Of a stretch of DNA of 14,495 nucleotides, positions 1 to 6,808 are shown piece after piece; the stretch's first letter is position 1, and each line of letters begins with the position of its first letter. The stretch covers positions 1 through 14,495 of the forward strand of contig JAJYGO010000402.1 in the NCBI GenBank assembly GCA_021785115.1, given 5' to 3'. Origin of the DNA: Chloroflexota bacterium (GTDB taxonomy: Bacteria > Chloroflexota > Limnocylindria > Limnocylindrales > CSP1-4). Below the pieces are notes generated by a model. That model saw only the letters and a program-made list of their open reading frames with translations. It was not told where the DNA came from and made no database searches. The position numbers and the translations under genes were made by a program.

Positions 1-2
1 CC

Positions 3-728
3 GAGCGGAAGAGCCGCATCATCAGCGACGCCGAGAAGGCGATCATCGCCTACCACGAGGGCGGCCACGCGCTGGTGCAGCGCATCCTGCCCAAGTGCGA
101 CCCGGTCACCAAGGTGACCATCATCAGCCGGGGCATGGCCCTGGGCTACACCATGGCCCTCCCGGAGGAGGACCGCTACCTGCAGTCGAAGTCGGAGTTC
201 GAGGACAAGATCGCCGGCCTCCTCGGCGGCAACGCGTCCGAGAAGCTCGTCTTCGGCGACACCACCACGGGTGCCTCGAACGACATCGAGAAGGCCACCA
301 ACCTGGCGCGCAAGATGGTCACCGAGTACGGCATGAGCGAGAAGCTCGGACCGCTCGCCCTCGGCAAGCGCGAGGAGATGGTCTTCCTGGGCCGCGAGAT
401 CGGCGAGCAGCGCAACTACAGCGACGAGGTGGCCAAGCAGATCGACGACGAGGTGCGCACCATCATCGACCGCGGGTACGCCCGGGCGATGGAGGTGCTC
501 TCGGCCTACCGCGATCGGCTGGACACGCTCGCCCAGCGGCTGGTGGCCGAGGAGACGCTCGACCACGCCGAGTTCGAGAAGATCTTCGCCGACCTGCCCG
601 ACCCGCGGAAGGAGCAGGGCGGCCCGACGCCGCGGCCCATCGGCGTGCTGACGCCCGACCACCGGCTTCCCGCGGACGGCTCCACGCCGTCCGGCCCGGC
701 GCCGGCGCCGTCACCGGTTCCTGCCTGA
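3..728 (+). CDS. ftsH: ATP-dependent zinc metalloprotease FtsH, C-terminal part (5' truncated by window)
   Basis: FtsH is a membrane-anchored AAA+ protease that degrades misfolded membrane proteins and short-lived regulators. Only the M41 peptidase end is present. The frame is already open at base 3, so the true start and the AAA+ module lie to the left of the window. Seen: the zinc-binding HExxH as HEGGH (54-68), where most FtsH proteins have HEAGH; the family block from the DPVTKVTII region through GYTMALPEEDRY; and NDIEKAT, whose acidic residue is the family's third zinc ligand. The last 40 or so residues are a Pro/Ala/Gly/Ser-rich tail, normal for FtsH and probably disordered. The usual catalytic elements of this part look intact. 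The next intact plus-strand gene is far away, so FtsH is probably the last functional gene of its unit. Confidence 0.96.
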   Translation, partial: ERKSRIISDAEKAIIAYHEGGHALVQRILPKCDPVTKVTIISRGMALGYTMALPEEDRYLQSKSEFEDKIAGLLGGNASEKLVFGDTTTGASNDIEKATNLARKMVTEYGMSEKLGPLALGKREEMVFLGREIGEQRNYSDEVAKQIDDEVRTIIDRGYARAMEVLSAYRDRLDTLAQRLVAEETLDHAEFEKIFADLPDPRKEQGGPTPRPIGVLTPDHRLPADGSTPSGPAPAPSPVPA

Positions 729-791
729 TCGGGCACCGCGGCGCCTGGACCCGGACCGAGCACCGCCGACGACCTCCGCGCGGCTTTGTGA

Positions 792-1106
792 GCCTGCGTA
801 GGCCTCAACACGTGGCGCGATCGGCACGCTCTTGGGCTGTGCCGTTCCGACAACTCAGCGATCACCGCGCTCGCCAACCAGGCCCGCGCCACCGCCGGTC
901 TCGGCCCGCTGGGCCTCCTCAATCCTCGCCTCTACACGCTCGCGGAAGGAAGCTCGTACTCGGCCGACTTCCACGACATCACCGTCGGGAATAACCAGCT
1001 TGCGGCGACCTCGATCGGCTTCAGCGCCGCGACGGGCTACGACGCCGCCTCGGGCTGGGGCACCCCCGACGTCGCGAAGCTCGTGAGCGACCTGGCGACG
1101 CCCTGA
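792..1106 (+). pseudogene. Remnant of an S53 (sedolisin/kumamolisin-type) serine-carboxyl peptidase, C-terminal tail
   Basis: From about 858 to the stop at 1104-1106 the frame reads as the end of an S53 peptidase: AITALANQ, then GLGPLGLLNPRLY, FHDITVGNN and TGYDAASGWGTPD. The Asp-Ile of FHDIT and the Asp of GYD are calcium-site residues in this family. No in-frame start or prodomain is present, and a TGA lies in the same frame at 789-791. The nucleophile motif GTSxxxP should lie just upstream. It can be read only across frames (Gly-Thr at 823-828, then Ser-Trp-Ala-Val-Pro at 830-844, with one extra base at 829), and a second shift near 857 is needed to rejoin the tail. I read this as a decayed, inactive fragment of a secreted acid protease. 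It shares FtsH's frame but is unrelated to it. Confidence 0.75.
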
Positions 1107-1134
1107 CGAAGGTTTCCCTCCCATCGAGATACCC

Positions 1135-1165
1135 GAGGCCGGGCCCTCACGTGGGGTCCGGCCTC
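1135..1165 (+). terminator. GC-rich hairpin after the S53 remnant, possible terminator
   Basis: Arms 1135-1146 (GAGGCCGGGCCC) and 1154-1165 (GGGTCCGGCCTC) pair over 12 positions with one G-T wobble, around a 7-base loop. No T-tract follows, so this is at best an atypical intrinsic terminator. It could end transcription from ftsH and the remnant behind it. It also covers the stop codon of the doubtful minus-strand frame at 1147-1335. Confidence 0.4.
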
Positions 1166-1335
1166 CGCATGTCAGGGGCGCTCGGGATCACGCAGCAGAG
1201 CGGTGCCGCTGACGGATGCGCAGCACCGACGATCGGGCACTCCCAGTCCGGAGTGCCGGTGAAGCGCACCTCGCTGCACTCCTGCCGGCCCCCACAGCCC
1301 CTGCAGGGCGGGGCCAGAAGCCGGTAGCGCAGCAT
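1147..1335 (-). CDS. Doubtful small Cys-rich protein (62 aa)
   Basis: A minus-strand frame from an ATG at 1335 encodes 62 residues with a CxxC (CRGC), then Cys, Cys and a CC pair, spaced as in small zinc-binding proteins: PPCRGCGGRQEC, then DWECPIVG, then LCCVIP. I do not recognise it. Against it: no Shine-Dalgarno is visible before the ATG, the frame continues open upstream, the stop falls inside a hairpin, and it sits among decayed genes. It may be chance in GC-rich DNA or a fragment of a longer lost gene. Confidence 0.2.
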   Translation of the reverse strand: MLRYRLLAPPCRGCGGRQECSEVRFTGTPDWECPIVGAAHPSAAPLCCVIPSAPDMRRPDPT

Positions 1336-1393
1336 CGCGCGACCGATGCTCGCGGCGACCGACGCCGGTGAGGGCCTGCAACATCCCGCAGCG

Positions 1394-1465
1394 GGGGGAC
1401 GGCTGGAGGTGCGCTCGGGCGCGGGCGGCGGCACCACGCTGCCGGCCGGGATCCCGTGCGCGTAG
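1394..1465 (+). pseudogene. Histidine kinase C-terminal remnant
   Basis: Frame 2 reads GGRLEVRSGAGGGTTLPAGIPCA and then stops at 1463-1465. This is the end of a HATPase_c domain of the NarX/DesK type, covering the last strands with the GGGTT segment. The ATP-binding N, G1 and G2 boxes and everything upstream are absent, and the preceding bases do not continue the domain in any frame. The stop overlaps the GTG start of the response-regulator head at 1456, as in intact two-component operons. The remnant therefore keeps the original gene junction. Confidence 0.6.
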
Positions 1466-1530
1466 CCCTCGTCGGTGACGCGCGCCTCTTCCGCGAAGGG
1501 TTCGTCGCCCTGCGCGACGAGGGAGTGGAG
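1456..1530 (+). pseudogene. Response regulator N-terminal remnant (about 25 codons)
   Basis: From GTG at 1456 the frame reads VRVALVGDARLFREGFVALR and then DEGVEV, the first strand and helix of a NarL-type receiver domain. The usual acidic pair appears as Gly-Asp. After GVEV the receiver similarity stops. The phospho-acceptor Asp, the switch residues and the DNA-binding domain are missing, and the sequence changes to TPR-like within about ten bases. The GTG lies inside the kinase tail (10-base overlap), a normal kinase-regulator arrangement. The reading frame itself runs on to 1668, but a single functional 70-residue protein is unlikely. Confidence 0.6.
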
Positions 1531-1537
1531 GTGAGCC

Positions 1538-1668
1538 CGGCTCGGCCGCTCCGAGGACGCCATCGCGGTCTACGACGAGGGATCGGCCGGTTCGGCGAGG
1601 TGGTCGAACCCGAGCTGCGCGAGCAGGTGGCCAACGCCCTCGTGAACAGGGGCGATCGGCTTACGTGA
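1538..1668 (+). pseudogene. TPR-repeat fragment with a frameshift
   Basis: Frame 2 from 1541 reads LGRSEDAIAVYDE. After a one-base loss at about 1580, frame 1 continues IGRFGEVVEPELREQVANAL and then VNRG, stopping at 1666-1668. Joined, this resembles the alpha-helical tetratricopeptide repeat found at the C-terminus of many large multi-domain proteins in Chloroflexota and Actinobacteria. Only about one and a half repeats remain. It directly abuts the response-regulator head, so an internal deletion probably joined two unrelated genes before decay. Confidence 0.55.
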
Positions 1669-1990
1669 TAGGTTCGTCGCCGCCACGGTGTGACCGTGTG
1701 GACGCGTGCCGTCGCCAGCTATCGACGCCCGCTGCGGGCACTTGGCTCGCATCCGCGCTCACAAGGCAGTCCCTGGTGCGGTTCGCCGGCCCTCTCACAG
1801 GTTGCCGCAGCCTCGACCAGAAGCGCGTCCTTCGGGGGCGGGCGTGACGGGGACGCGATGACGGACCGCTGAGGCCAGGCAGGACGCTGCTCCGGAACCA
1901 CCGGACCACCCTCGGTCGTCCGAGTTGCCGCACTTTGGAGAACCGCCGCCGTCCTCTGGGCCGTCGGAGCAGCCCGGCGCGCGTAGCCCT
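1669..1990. other. About 320 bases without a supportable gene
   Basis: No frame here gives recognisable protein. The only structure seen is a short hairpin at 1684-1698 (CACGGT, loop GTG, ACCGTG). The stretch lies between the TPR fragment and the transposase fragment. It may be decayed insertion-sequence flank, but I could identify no terminal repeats or target-site duplication. Confidence 0.5.
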
Positions 1991-1994
1991 CGGT

Positions 1995-2139
1995 GCATCG
2001 CACGGCCTCGACACAGCCTTCAACGACGATCGCGTGGTCGCTGGAGCAGGGCTCCTGCTGCCGGCCACCCTCGCCCATCGTCTCGGCCTCCATTGAGCTC
2101 GTCGAGACCCACCCCGATCTCGCCCAGGCGCTCGGTCCG
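1995..2139 (+). pseudogene. Transposase N-terminal remnant, IS1380-like
   Basis: Frame 3 reads GLDTAFNDDRVVAGAG, LLLPATLAHRLGLH and then hits TGA at 2094. Skipping one T at 2094 continues as ELVETHPDLAQALG. The F-D/N-D-x-x-V-V-x-x-A-G-L-L-L-P-A-T-L-A-x-R-L-G-L pattern matches what I know of the N-terminus of IS1380-type DDE transposases. The DDE catalytic core is absent, because the diguanylate cyclase gene occupies the following DNA on the other strand. With no start codon context, a frameshift and no downstream domain, this is a dead fragment. The family assignment is from memory of the motif and has not been searched. Confidence 0.55.
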
Positions 2140-2152
2140 GTGATCGTCGTCG

Positions 2153-3256
2153 TCACGATGGGACCGTGCCGGTGCCCGCCCGTTGCCGCTTGCGCGCGTA
2201 GAGCGCGGCGTCCGCCCGCGCGGTGATCGCGACCGGCGTATCTCCCGGCTGCGCGCGGGCGACGCCGACCGATGCGCGAATGGGTCCCGCTCCCCCTACC
2301 TCGGCCTCGACGTCGCGCGCGAGCCGCGTCCCGAGCGCCTCGGGATCGCCGCCCGTCGAGAGCACCGCGAACTCGTCGCCGCCCAGGCGATACACGCGGT
2401 CCTCGGCACGGACACGTGACCGAAGGGCGGCGGCGGTCGCCTGAAGCGCCCGGTCGCCGGCCGCATGGCCGAATGTGTCGTTGACGGCTTTGAGCCCATC
2501 CAGGTCCACCATCGCCAGGAGCAGGCCGGCGGCCCGCCGCCGCTCGACGAGCGCGGCCGCCAGGTCGGTGTCGAAGGCGCGACGGTTGCCCAGGCCAGTG
2601 AGCGGATCGATGTGCGCCTCGGTCCGTCGCCGCGACGTTTCGCGCCGGCTGCGCTGCAGCCGTTGTTCGGCCCGCCGGAGGTCGCGGCGCTGACGGGATG
2701 CCAGGAGCGACGTCGTGAACCCGACCATGACGCAGATCGTGCCCTCGGCGGCGAGCCTCGCGATGTCCTCCCCGCTCGGGGTGCGGTCTGCGAGCGCCAC
2801 GAGCAGGAGTCCGCAGACGGTCACGGCGAGCGTCAGGAACGTCATCCGCCGCGACGTGAAGAGTGCCGCGACCAGCACGAGCGCGACGTAGCCGCCCAAG
2901 TAGGGACTCTCGAGCGCACCCGTTGTGACGGCATACCCGGTCTGCACGGCGATCGCTGCGACGAGCGCGAAATGCGAGCGGGCGCGGGTGAGCGTCCGGC
3001 TCGGCGCGGCGAGGAGCGCGAGCGATCCCAGCGCGTTCGCGGCCAACAGGGCCCCGTGCGGGCTCGCGGGGGACGGCGCGCCGACCAGCGGCCAGGTCAG
3101 CAGCCGCGCGCCGGCCGCGGCGAGACCGAGCGCTCCGAGCACCCGCGCGAGGCCGACCGGCGGGGGCCAGCTCATCACCTGCCGCTCGACGCGCAGCACC
3201 GTCCGGCCGAGCCGCGGCATGCGGCCGCCGCGCGCGGCCCTCGTGAACGGCGTCAC
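2153..3256 (-). CDS. Membrane diguanylate cyclase (GGDEF domain)
   Basis: The product makes cyclic-di-GMP from two GTP at the inner membrane. Residues about 34-190 hold some six hydrophobic segments forming an unrecognised membrane sensor module. A short Arg-rich, probably coiled, linker (190-212) follows. The GGDEF domain starts at DPLTGLGNRRAF (217-228), and the active-site loop is a perfect GGDEF at 292-296. An RxxD (RAED, 283-286) lies exactly five residues before it, the standard inhibitory I-site, so product feedback is expected. DLDGLKAVNDTFGH carries the usual metal and substrate residues. The GTG at 3256 gives 367 residues. ATG codons at residues 13 and 28 are alternatives, and residue 28 sits just before the first membrane segment. 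The phosphodiesterase gene lies 73 bases upstream on the same strand, probably co-transcribed. Confidence 0.93.
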   Translation of the reverse strand: MTPFTRAARGGRMPRLGRTVLRVERQVMSWPPPVGLARVLGALGLAAAGARLLTWPLVGAPSPASPHGALLAANALGSLALLAAPSRTLTRARSHFALVAAIAVQTGYAVTTGALESPYLGGYVALVLVAALFTSRRMTFLTLAVTVCGLLLVALADRTPSGEDIARLAAEGTICVMVGFTTSLLASRQRRDLRRAEQRLQRSRRETSRRRTEAHIDPLTGLGNRRAFDTDLAAALVERRRAAGLLLAMVDLDGLKAVNDTFGHAAGDRALQATAAALRSRVRAEDRVYRLGGDEFAVLSTGGDPEALGTRLARDVEAEVGGAGPIRASVGVARAQPGDTPVAITARADAALYARKRQRAGTGTVPS

Positions 3257-3329
3257 GGGCGGGTGACCCTGACAGGCTCACGGTCGCCGGGCCGACCGTC
3301 CTCCCGGGGGGCCGCTATGGCCCACATGG

Positions 3330-5225
3330 TCAGCCCTGGCCTCCACCGGTCGTGCTCACGCGGATGTGGTCGGCGACGGCCCGGGGGGCCGGCTGTGCAT
3401 CCGCGTCGGTCGAGGGCACCGGGAGGCGGGTGCCCAGCCGCACGACCTCCTCCACGGGCCCCGGGCGGGCGAACCAGTATCCCTGCGCGAGGGGCACGCC
3501 GAGCGACGCGACCATGGTGGCTTCTGCAGCGGTCTCCACGCCCTCCGCAAGGAGCGTGCAGCCCGTGGCGGTCGCGAAGTGCCCCATGCCGACCACGAGC
3601 GCCTGGCGGGCGGGGTCCGTGTCGATGCCCCCCACCAGCGCCCGGTCGAGCTTCACGATGTGGGGTTGCAGCTCCAGGATGTGGCGCAGGCTGGCGAACC
3701 CGGCGCCGGCGTCGTCAACGGCGAAGCGCACCTCGGGCCCCAGGCGCCCGATCGCCGCGCGCAGGGCGGCGTAGTCGGCCACGGCATCGTGCTCGGTGAG
3801 CTCCAGCACGACCGGCCGGCCGACCCGCCCGAGCAACCCGGCGAGCGGTTCACCCGCCAGGACGAAGGAGAGGGAGGCGTTGAGCTCGAGCCAGGGGCCC
3901 ACCGGCAGCGCCTCGGCGGCCTCGAGCGCCGCCGCGAGGGTGGCCGCCTCGAGCTCGAGGCCCAACCCGGCCGCCTCGGCGGCGGCGAACATCGCATCGG
4001 GCGGGGTGCCATCGGCGAACCGGGTGAGCGCCTCGTAGCCCACCACGGCGCCACCCGCGAGCGCGACGATGGGCTGGAAGACCGGCGCGAAGGCGCGCGC
4101 CGCGATCGTCGCGCGGATCGCGCCGGCCGCCGCGGACGCCGCCCGCCGGGCCGCGAGCCCCGGGCCCAGCACGCTCGCCGCCAGGGCGGCGAGGTCACCC
4201 AGCGTCGCGAGTCGCTCGGCGAGGAGCGCCCGACCGCCGGGGTCGGCCGTGCCGGCGATGAGCAGGCCCTCCACCCGCCCCGCCGTCGTCACCGGGACGA
4301 ACGCCTGGATCTCCGTCCCGGGCCCCCTCGCGAGTCCCCTCGATCGCCGGCCCGTGAGCCGCTCCTCGATCCAGGGTCCCCCCGCCGCCCGGTGGGCCAG
4401 CCGGCGGGCCGCTCCGGCCGGGAGCGTCGCGCCCTCGGTCACCCCCTCCGCAGGGGCGACGGCCAGGATCCGGGCGGTCCCGTCCGCCTCGAACGCCACC
4501 AGGGCGGTGCTGTCGAGCCCCGGGAGCGCGACGATCTCGGCGCACACGAGTTCGGCCGTGGCCTCCACGGTCTCGGCCTGGCGCAGCCGGCGGAGGGCGG
4601 CGCTGATCTCGGCGCGCCCGCGTCTGGCGTGCCCGAGCGCCTCGGCGGCGGCCCGCTCAGCGGTCACGTCGCGTTTGGCCGCCGCGTAGTGGATGATCTG
4701 GCCCGCCGCGTCGCGGATCGGGCTGATGACCACCTCTTCCTTGAACAGCGTGCCGTCCTTGCGCCGGTTGGCGAGCGACCCGCGCCAGGCCCCGCCGGCG
4801 ACGAGCGTGGCCCACATCTCGCGGTAGAAGGCGTCGGACTGCACGCCGCTCTTCAAGATGCGGGGGTTCTGACCCAGGATCTCGCTGGCGGGGTATCCGG
4901 AGAGGCGCTCGAAGGCCGCGTTCAGATACACGATCGTCCCATCGGGTTCGGTGATCAGGACGGCGTCGGAGGCCTGCGCGACGACGGTGGCGAGGCGATC
5001 CCGCTCCGTCTCCGTGCGCGCCAGGGCACGGGCGCGCTGCCATAGGAGCCCATAGAGCAGGATCGAGGTGACGGCCACGAAGGCCAGGTCGGGCATGTCG
5101 ACCTGGCGGGCCGCACCGCTGATGACCGGATTCAAGACGCCGATCCAGAGGACCGCCGCGACTGCATAGAAGAGGACCAGTCGCGCTGGCGATGGCTCTC
5201 GGGTGACCTGTCGTCCTGGTCCCAC
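3330..5225 (-). CDS. Membrane PAS-GAF-EAL cyclic-di-GMP phosphodiesterase
   Basis: The product hydrolyses cyclic-di-GMP to pGpG. From the GTG at 5225 (631 aa) the order is: two membrane helices (about 16-38 and 47-65), a PAS domain (about 75-188, with the SGYPASEILGQNPRILKSG core), a GAF-like region (about 206-356), and an EAL domain from about 375. All catalytic residues are in place: Glu398 of EAL, Asn449, Glu478 of ELTE, Asp504-Asp505 (DDAGAG), Lys525 (VKLD), Glu561 (AEGVET) and Gln581 (AQGYWF). There is no GGDEF domain. GTG 5225 is preceded by GGGGGAG at good spacing. A longer frame from GTG 5381 adds 52 residues without family character and has its only purine run touching the start. The upstream position to the cyclase suggests one unit balancing cyclic-di-GMP. 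Confidence 0.92.
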   Translation of the reverse strand: MGPGRQVTREPSPARLVLFYAVAAVLWIGVLNPVISGAARQVDMPDLAFVAVTSILLYGLLWQRARALARTETERDRLATVVAQASDAVLITEPDGTIVYLNAAFERLSGYPASEILGQNPRILKSGVQSDAFYREMWATLVAGGAWRGSLANRRKDGTLFKEEVVISPIRDAAGQIIHYAAAKRDVTAERAAAEALGHARRGRAEISAALRRLRQAETVEATAELVCAEIVALPGLDSTALVAFEADGTARILAVAPAEGVTEGATLPAGAARRLAHRAAGGPWIEERLTGRRSRGLARGPGTEIQAFVPVTTAGRVEGLLIAGTADPGGRALLAERLATLGDLAALAASVLGPGLAARRAASAAAGAIRATIAARAFAPVFQPIVALAGGAVVGYEALTRFADGTPPDAMFAAAEAAGLGLELEAATLAAALEAAEALPVGPWLELNASLSFVLAGEPLAGLLGRVGRPVVLELTEHDAVADYAALRAAIGRLGPEVRFAVDDAGAGFASLRHILELQPHIVKLDRALVGGIDTDPARQALVVGMGHFATATGCTLLAEGVETAAEATMVASLGVPLAQGYWFARPGPVEEVVRLGTRLPVPSTDADAQPAPRAVADHIRVSTTGGGQG

Positions 5226-5518
5226 GCGGATCGGCTCCCCCCGCCGGTCGGTGCCTGGCGTCTTGGCCAACTGCCGGGACGATACCAGAGGGGTGCTCGC
5301 TGGGAATGTGCACCGGGCAGTCCACAGTCTGCCGCCCTGGAGCTGGGATCGCCGGACCCCGTCCCGGTCTGCCGCGAGCACCTCCAGGACGAACGCCGCG
5401 TCGTCACTCGCGCCTGTCTCCGCCCCCCGTTTCGAGCAACTTCCGCCCTTGGCGTCGGTGCCGCGTGCGAGAATCAGAGGCGCTCGGAGGGTGACGCGGA
5501 CCCGGGCTCAGGGGTGGA
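5226..5518. other. Divergent intergenic region between the EAL gene and the Clp-N gene
   Basis: About 290 bases separate the two divergently read genes, so both promoters should lie here. I see no convincing -35/-10 pair or riboswitch. Part of it (5226-5381) is open in the EAL frame and could be coding if the upstream GTG is used. The only clear signal is the AGGGGTGG ribosome-binding run immediately before the ATG at 5519. Confidence 0.4.
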
Positions 5519-6523
5519 ATGGATCGCTTCGACAAGTTCACAAACCGCGCTCGCAGAGTCCTGACGCTCGCGCAGGACGAGGCCCAGCGCTTCAACCACG
5601 TCTACATCGGCACCGAGCACCTGCTCCTCGGCCTGCTTCGTGTGGAGGACGGCCTCGCCACCAGGGTGCTGCGGGAGCTCGGAGTCGAGCTGCCCAGGGT
5701 GCGCACCGCTGTCGAGTTCATCATGCAGCGGGGCGATCGCCCAGTGGCCGGCGAGGTGGGCCTGACCCCGGCCGCCAAGCGGGTCATCGAGCTGGCCATT
5801 GACGAGGCGCGGCGCCTGGGCCATCGCTACATCGGCACCCAGCACCTGCTCCTGGGGCTGGTGCGCGAGGGCGAGGGGGTCGCGGCCGGCGTGCTGGAGT
5901 CGCTCGGGGTCACCCTTGACACGGTGCGTCACGAGATCGTCCATCTCCTCGCCGAGACAGGCTCGGACGAGCCGGGCGGCGCGCCCGGCCGCGTGACCGA
6001 GGATGAGCACGATCGCCTGCGCCTCGGCCACGCGGAGCATCATGTCTGGCCGGTGAGCCAGCTCGATCCGGCCGCGGCGGCGTACATGCGTCGACAGCGC
6101 TGGACCGGCGCACAGCTCGCGCAGCTCGGCGGCAGCCCGCTCGTCTGCGTGATCGCGGTCGGCGCGACCGCCATCACCGGCGGGGTCGCGGTGGAGCTGG
6201 TGGCGCTGGAGGTTCGGGGAGCCGGCCTCAGCGCCTCGCTGCGGTTTCGACCGGCGGACGAGACGATGCACCTCGGCGATCCCGAGCTCACGGTGTCCGA
6301 TGACGTGGGCACAGCCTACGAGGTAGGGACGGTCGTGCCGTCACGGTATGGCGGAGGTGGAGAGGCGCGCGCGGTCGTCGTCCCGCGCCCGCCGGATGGC
6401 GCGCGGACGCTGACCCTGTCGGTCGCGCGCATCATGCGTCCCGCCCTCCCGCCGGAGCTTCGCAATCCCTTCGATCGGTCGGTGGAAGGACCCTGGGAGT
6501 TCACCGTCTCGCTGGCGCCCTGA
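5519..6523 (+). CDS. Clp N-domain (double repeat) protein fused to an unrecognised beta-rich domain
   Basis: Residues 1-70 and 80-145 are two Clp N-terminal repeats of the ClpC/ClpA type, each with the hallmark (Y/H)IGT(E/Q)HLLLGL followed by a helix and LGV. In ClpC this domain binds adaptors, substrates and phospho-arginine. No AAA+ module follows, so there are no Walker motifs and no unfoldase activity. A polar, His-rich linker (146-195) leads to a C-terminal domain of about 130 residues (205-334) with alternating hydrophobic strands, SDDVGTAYEVG, a Gly-rich loop and a final GPWEFTVSL. It looks like a beta-sandwich, and I do not recognise the family. There is no signal peptide or membrane helix. 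The ATG is supported by AGGGGTGG just upstream. A binding or adaptor role is inferred. Confidence 0.9.
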   Translation: MDRFDKFTNRARRVLTLAQDEAQRFNHVYIGTEHLLLGLLRVEDGLATRVLRELGVELPRVRTAVEFIMQRGDRPVAGEVGLTPAAKRVIELAIDEARRLGHRYIGTQHLLLGLVREGEGVAAGVLESLGVTLDTVRHEIVHLLAETGSDEPGGAPGRVTEDEHDRLRLGHAEHHVWPVSQLDPAAAAYMRRQRWTGAQLAQLGGSPLVCVIAVGATAITGGVAVELVALEVRGAGLSASLRFRPADETMHLGDPELTVSDDVGTAYEVGTVVPSRYGGGGEARAVVVPRPPDGARTLTLSVARIMRPALPPELRNPFDRSVEGPWEFTVSLAP

Positions 6524-6589
6524 CGCGCCGGCCACGTGGAGGGCGGCGCTGATCCTCCGAGAGCCGAAAGCGCACTGCAAGGCCGGTCC

Positions 6590-6617
6590 TTCTCGGACGA
6601 CCTGTGGACTCCGAGAA
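6590..6617 (+). terminator. Hairpin downstream of the Clp-N gene, weak terminator candidate
   Basis: TTCTCGGA at 6590-6597 and TCCGAGAA at 6610-6617 form a perfect 8-bp stem around a 12-base loop, 66 bases after the Clp-N stop. A third copy of TCCGAGA sits at 6556-6562 and could pair alternatively with the left arm. No T-tract follows. The rest of 6524-6808 shows no gene and no riboswitch that I can recognise. Confidence 0.3.
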
Positions 6618-6795
6618 TGCCCGGCGGTGAGCCGTCGCTGAAGCCCGTAGGCTTGGCACCGTAGCCGAGAGAGGGCCGGATTGGACGTCGAGATCGATTG
6701 CTGCGAGGCCGAGCTGCGCCGTCGGGGGACCGATCATCCATCCGGCTCGGATCCGCGCGGCCTCCGCGTCGTGTCGCGCCTAGCCGGCGGGCCAG

Positions 6796-6801
6796 TATTA
6801 C
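6796..6801 (+). promoter_or_regulatory. Possible -10 element for a leaderless exchanger mRNA
   Basis: TATTAC lies 7 bases before the ATG at 6809, which has no Shine-Dalgarno. If it is a -10, transcription would begin at or next to the ATG, giving a leaderless message. The -35 region (TGTCGC near 6772) is poor. This is a weak call based on position and the missing ribosome-binding site. Confidence 0.25.
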
Positions 6802-6808
6802 CCTGACG

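Noticed and set aside
95..994. Long plus-strand open frame (299 codons) overlapping ftsH
   Set aside because: Its product is an Arg/His/Gly/Pro-rich string typical of an out-of-frame reading of GC-rich DNA, and the FtsH and S53 similarities lie in another frame.
2465..5045. Two long plus-strand open frames (2465-3799 and 3366-5045) antisense to the GGDEF and EAL genes
   Set aside because: Products lack any fold-like pattern, while the minus-strand frames carry intact catalytic motifs. They are mirror frames of high-GC genes.
6524..6808. Possible riboswitch ahead of the cation exchanger
   Set aside because: I looked for manganese (yybP-ykoY), magnesium and cyclic-dinucleotide riboswitch cores and saw none of their conserved strings.
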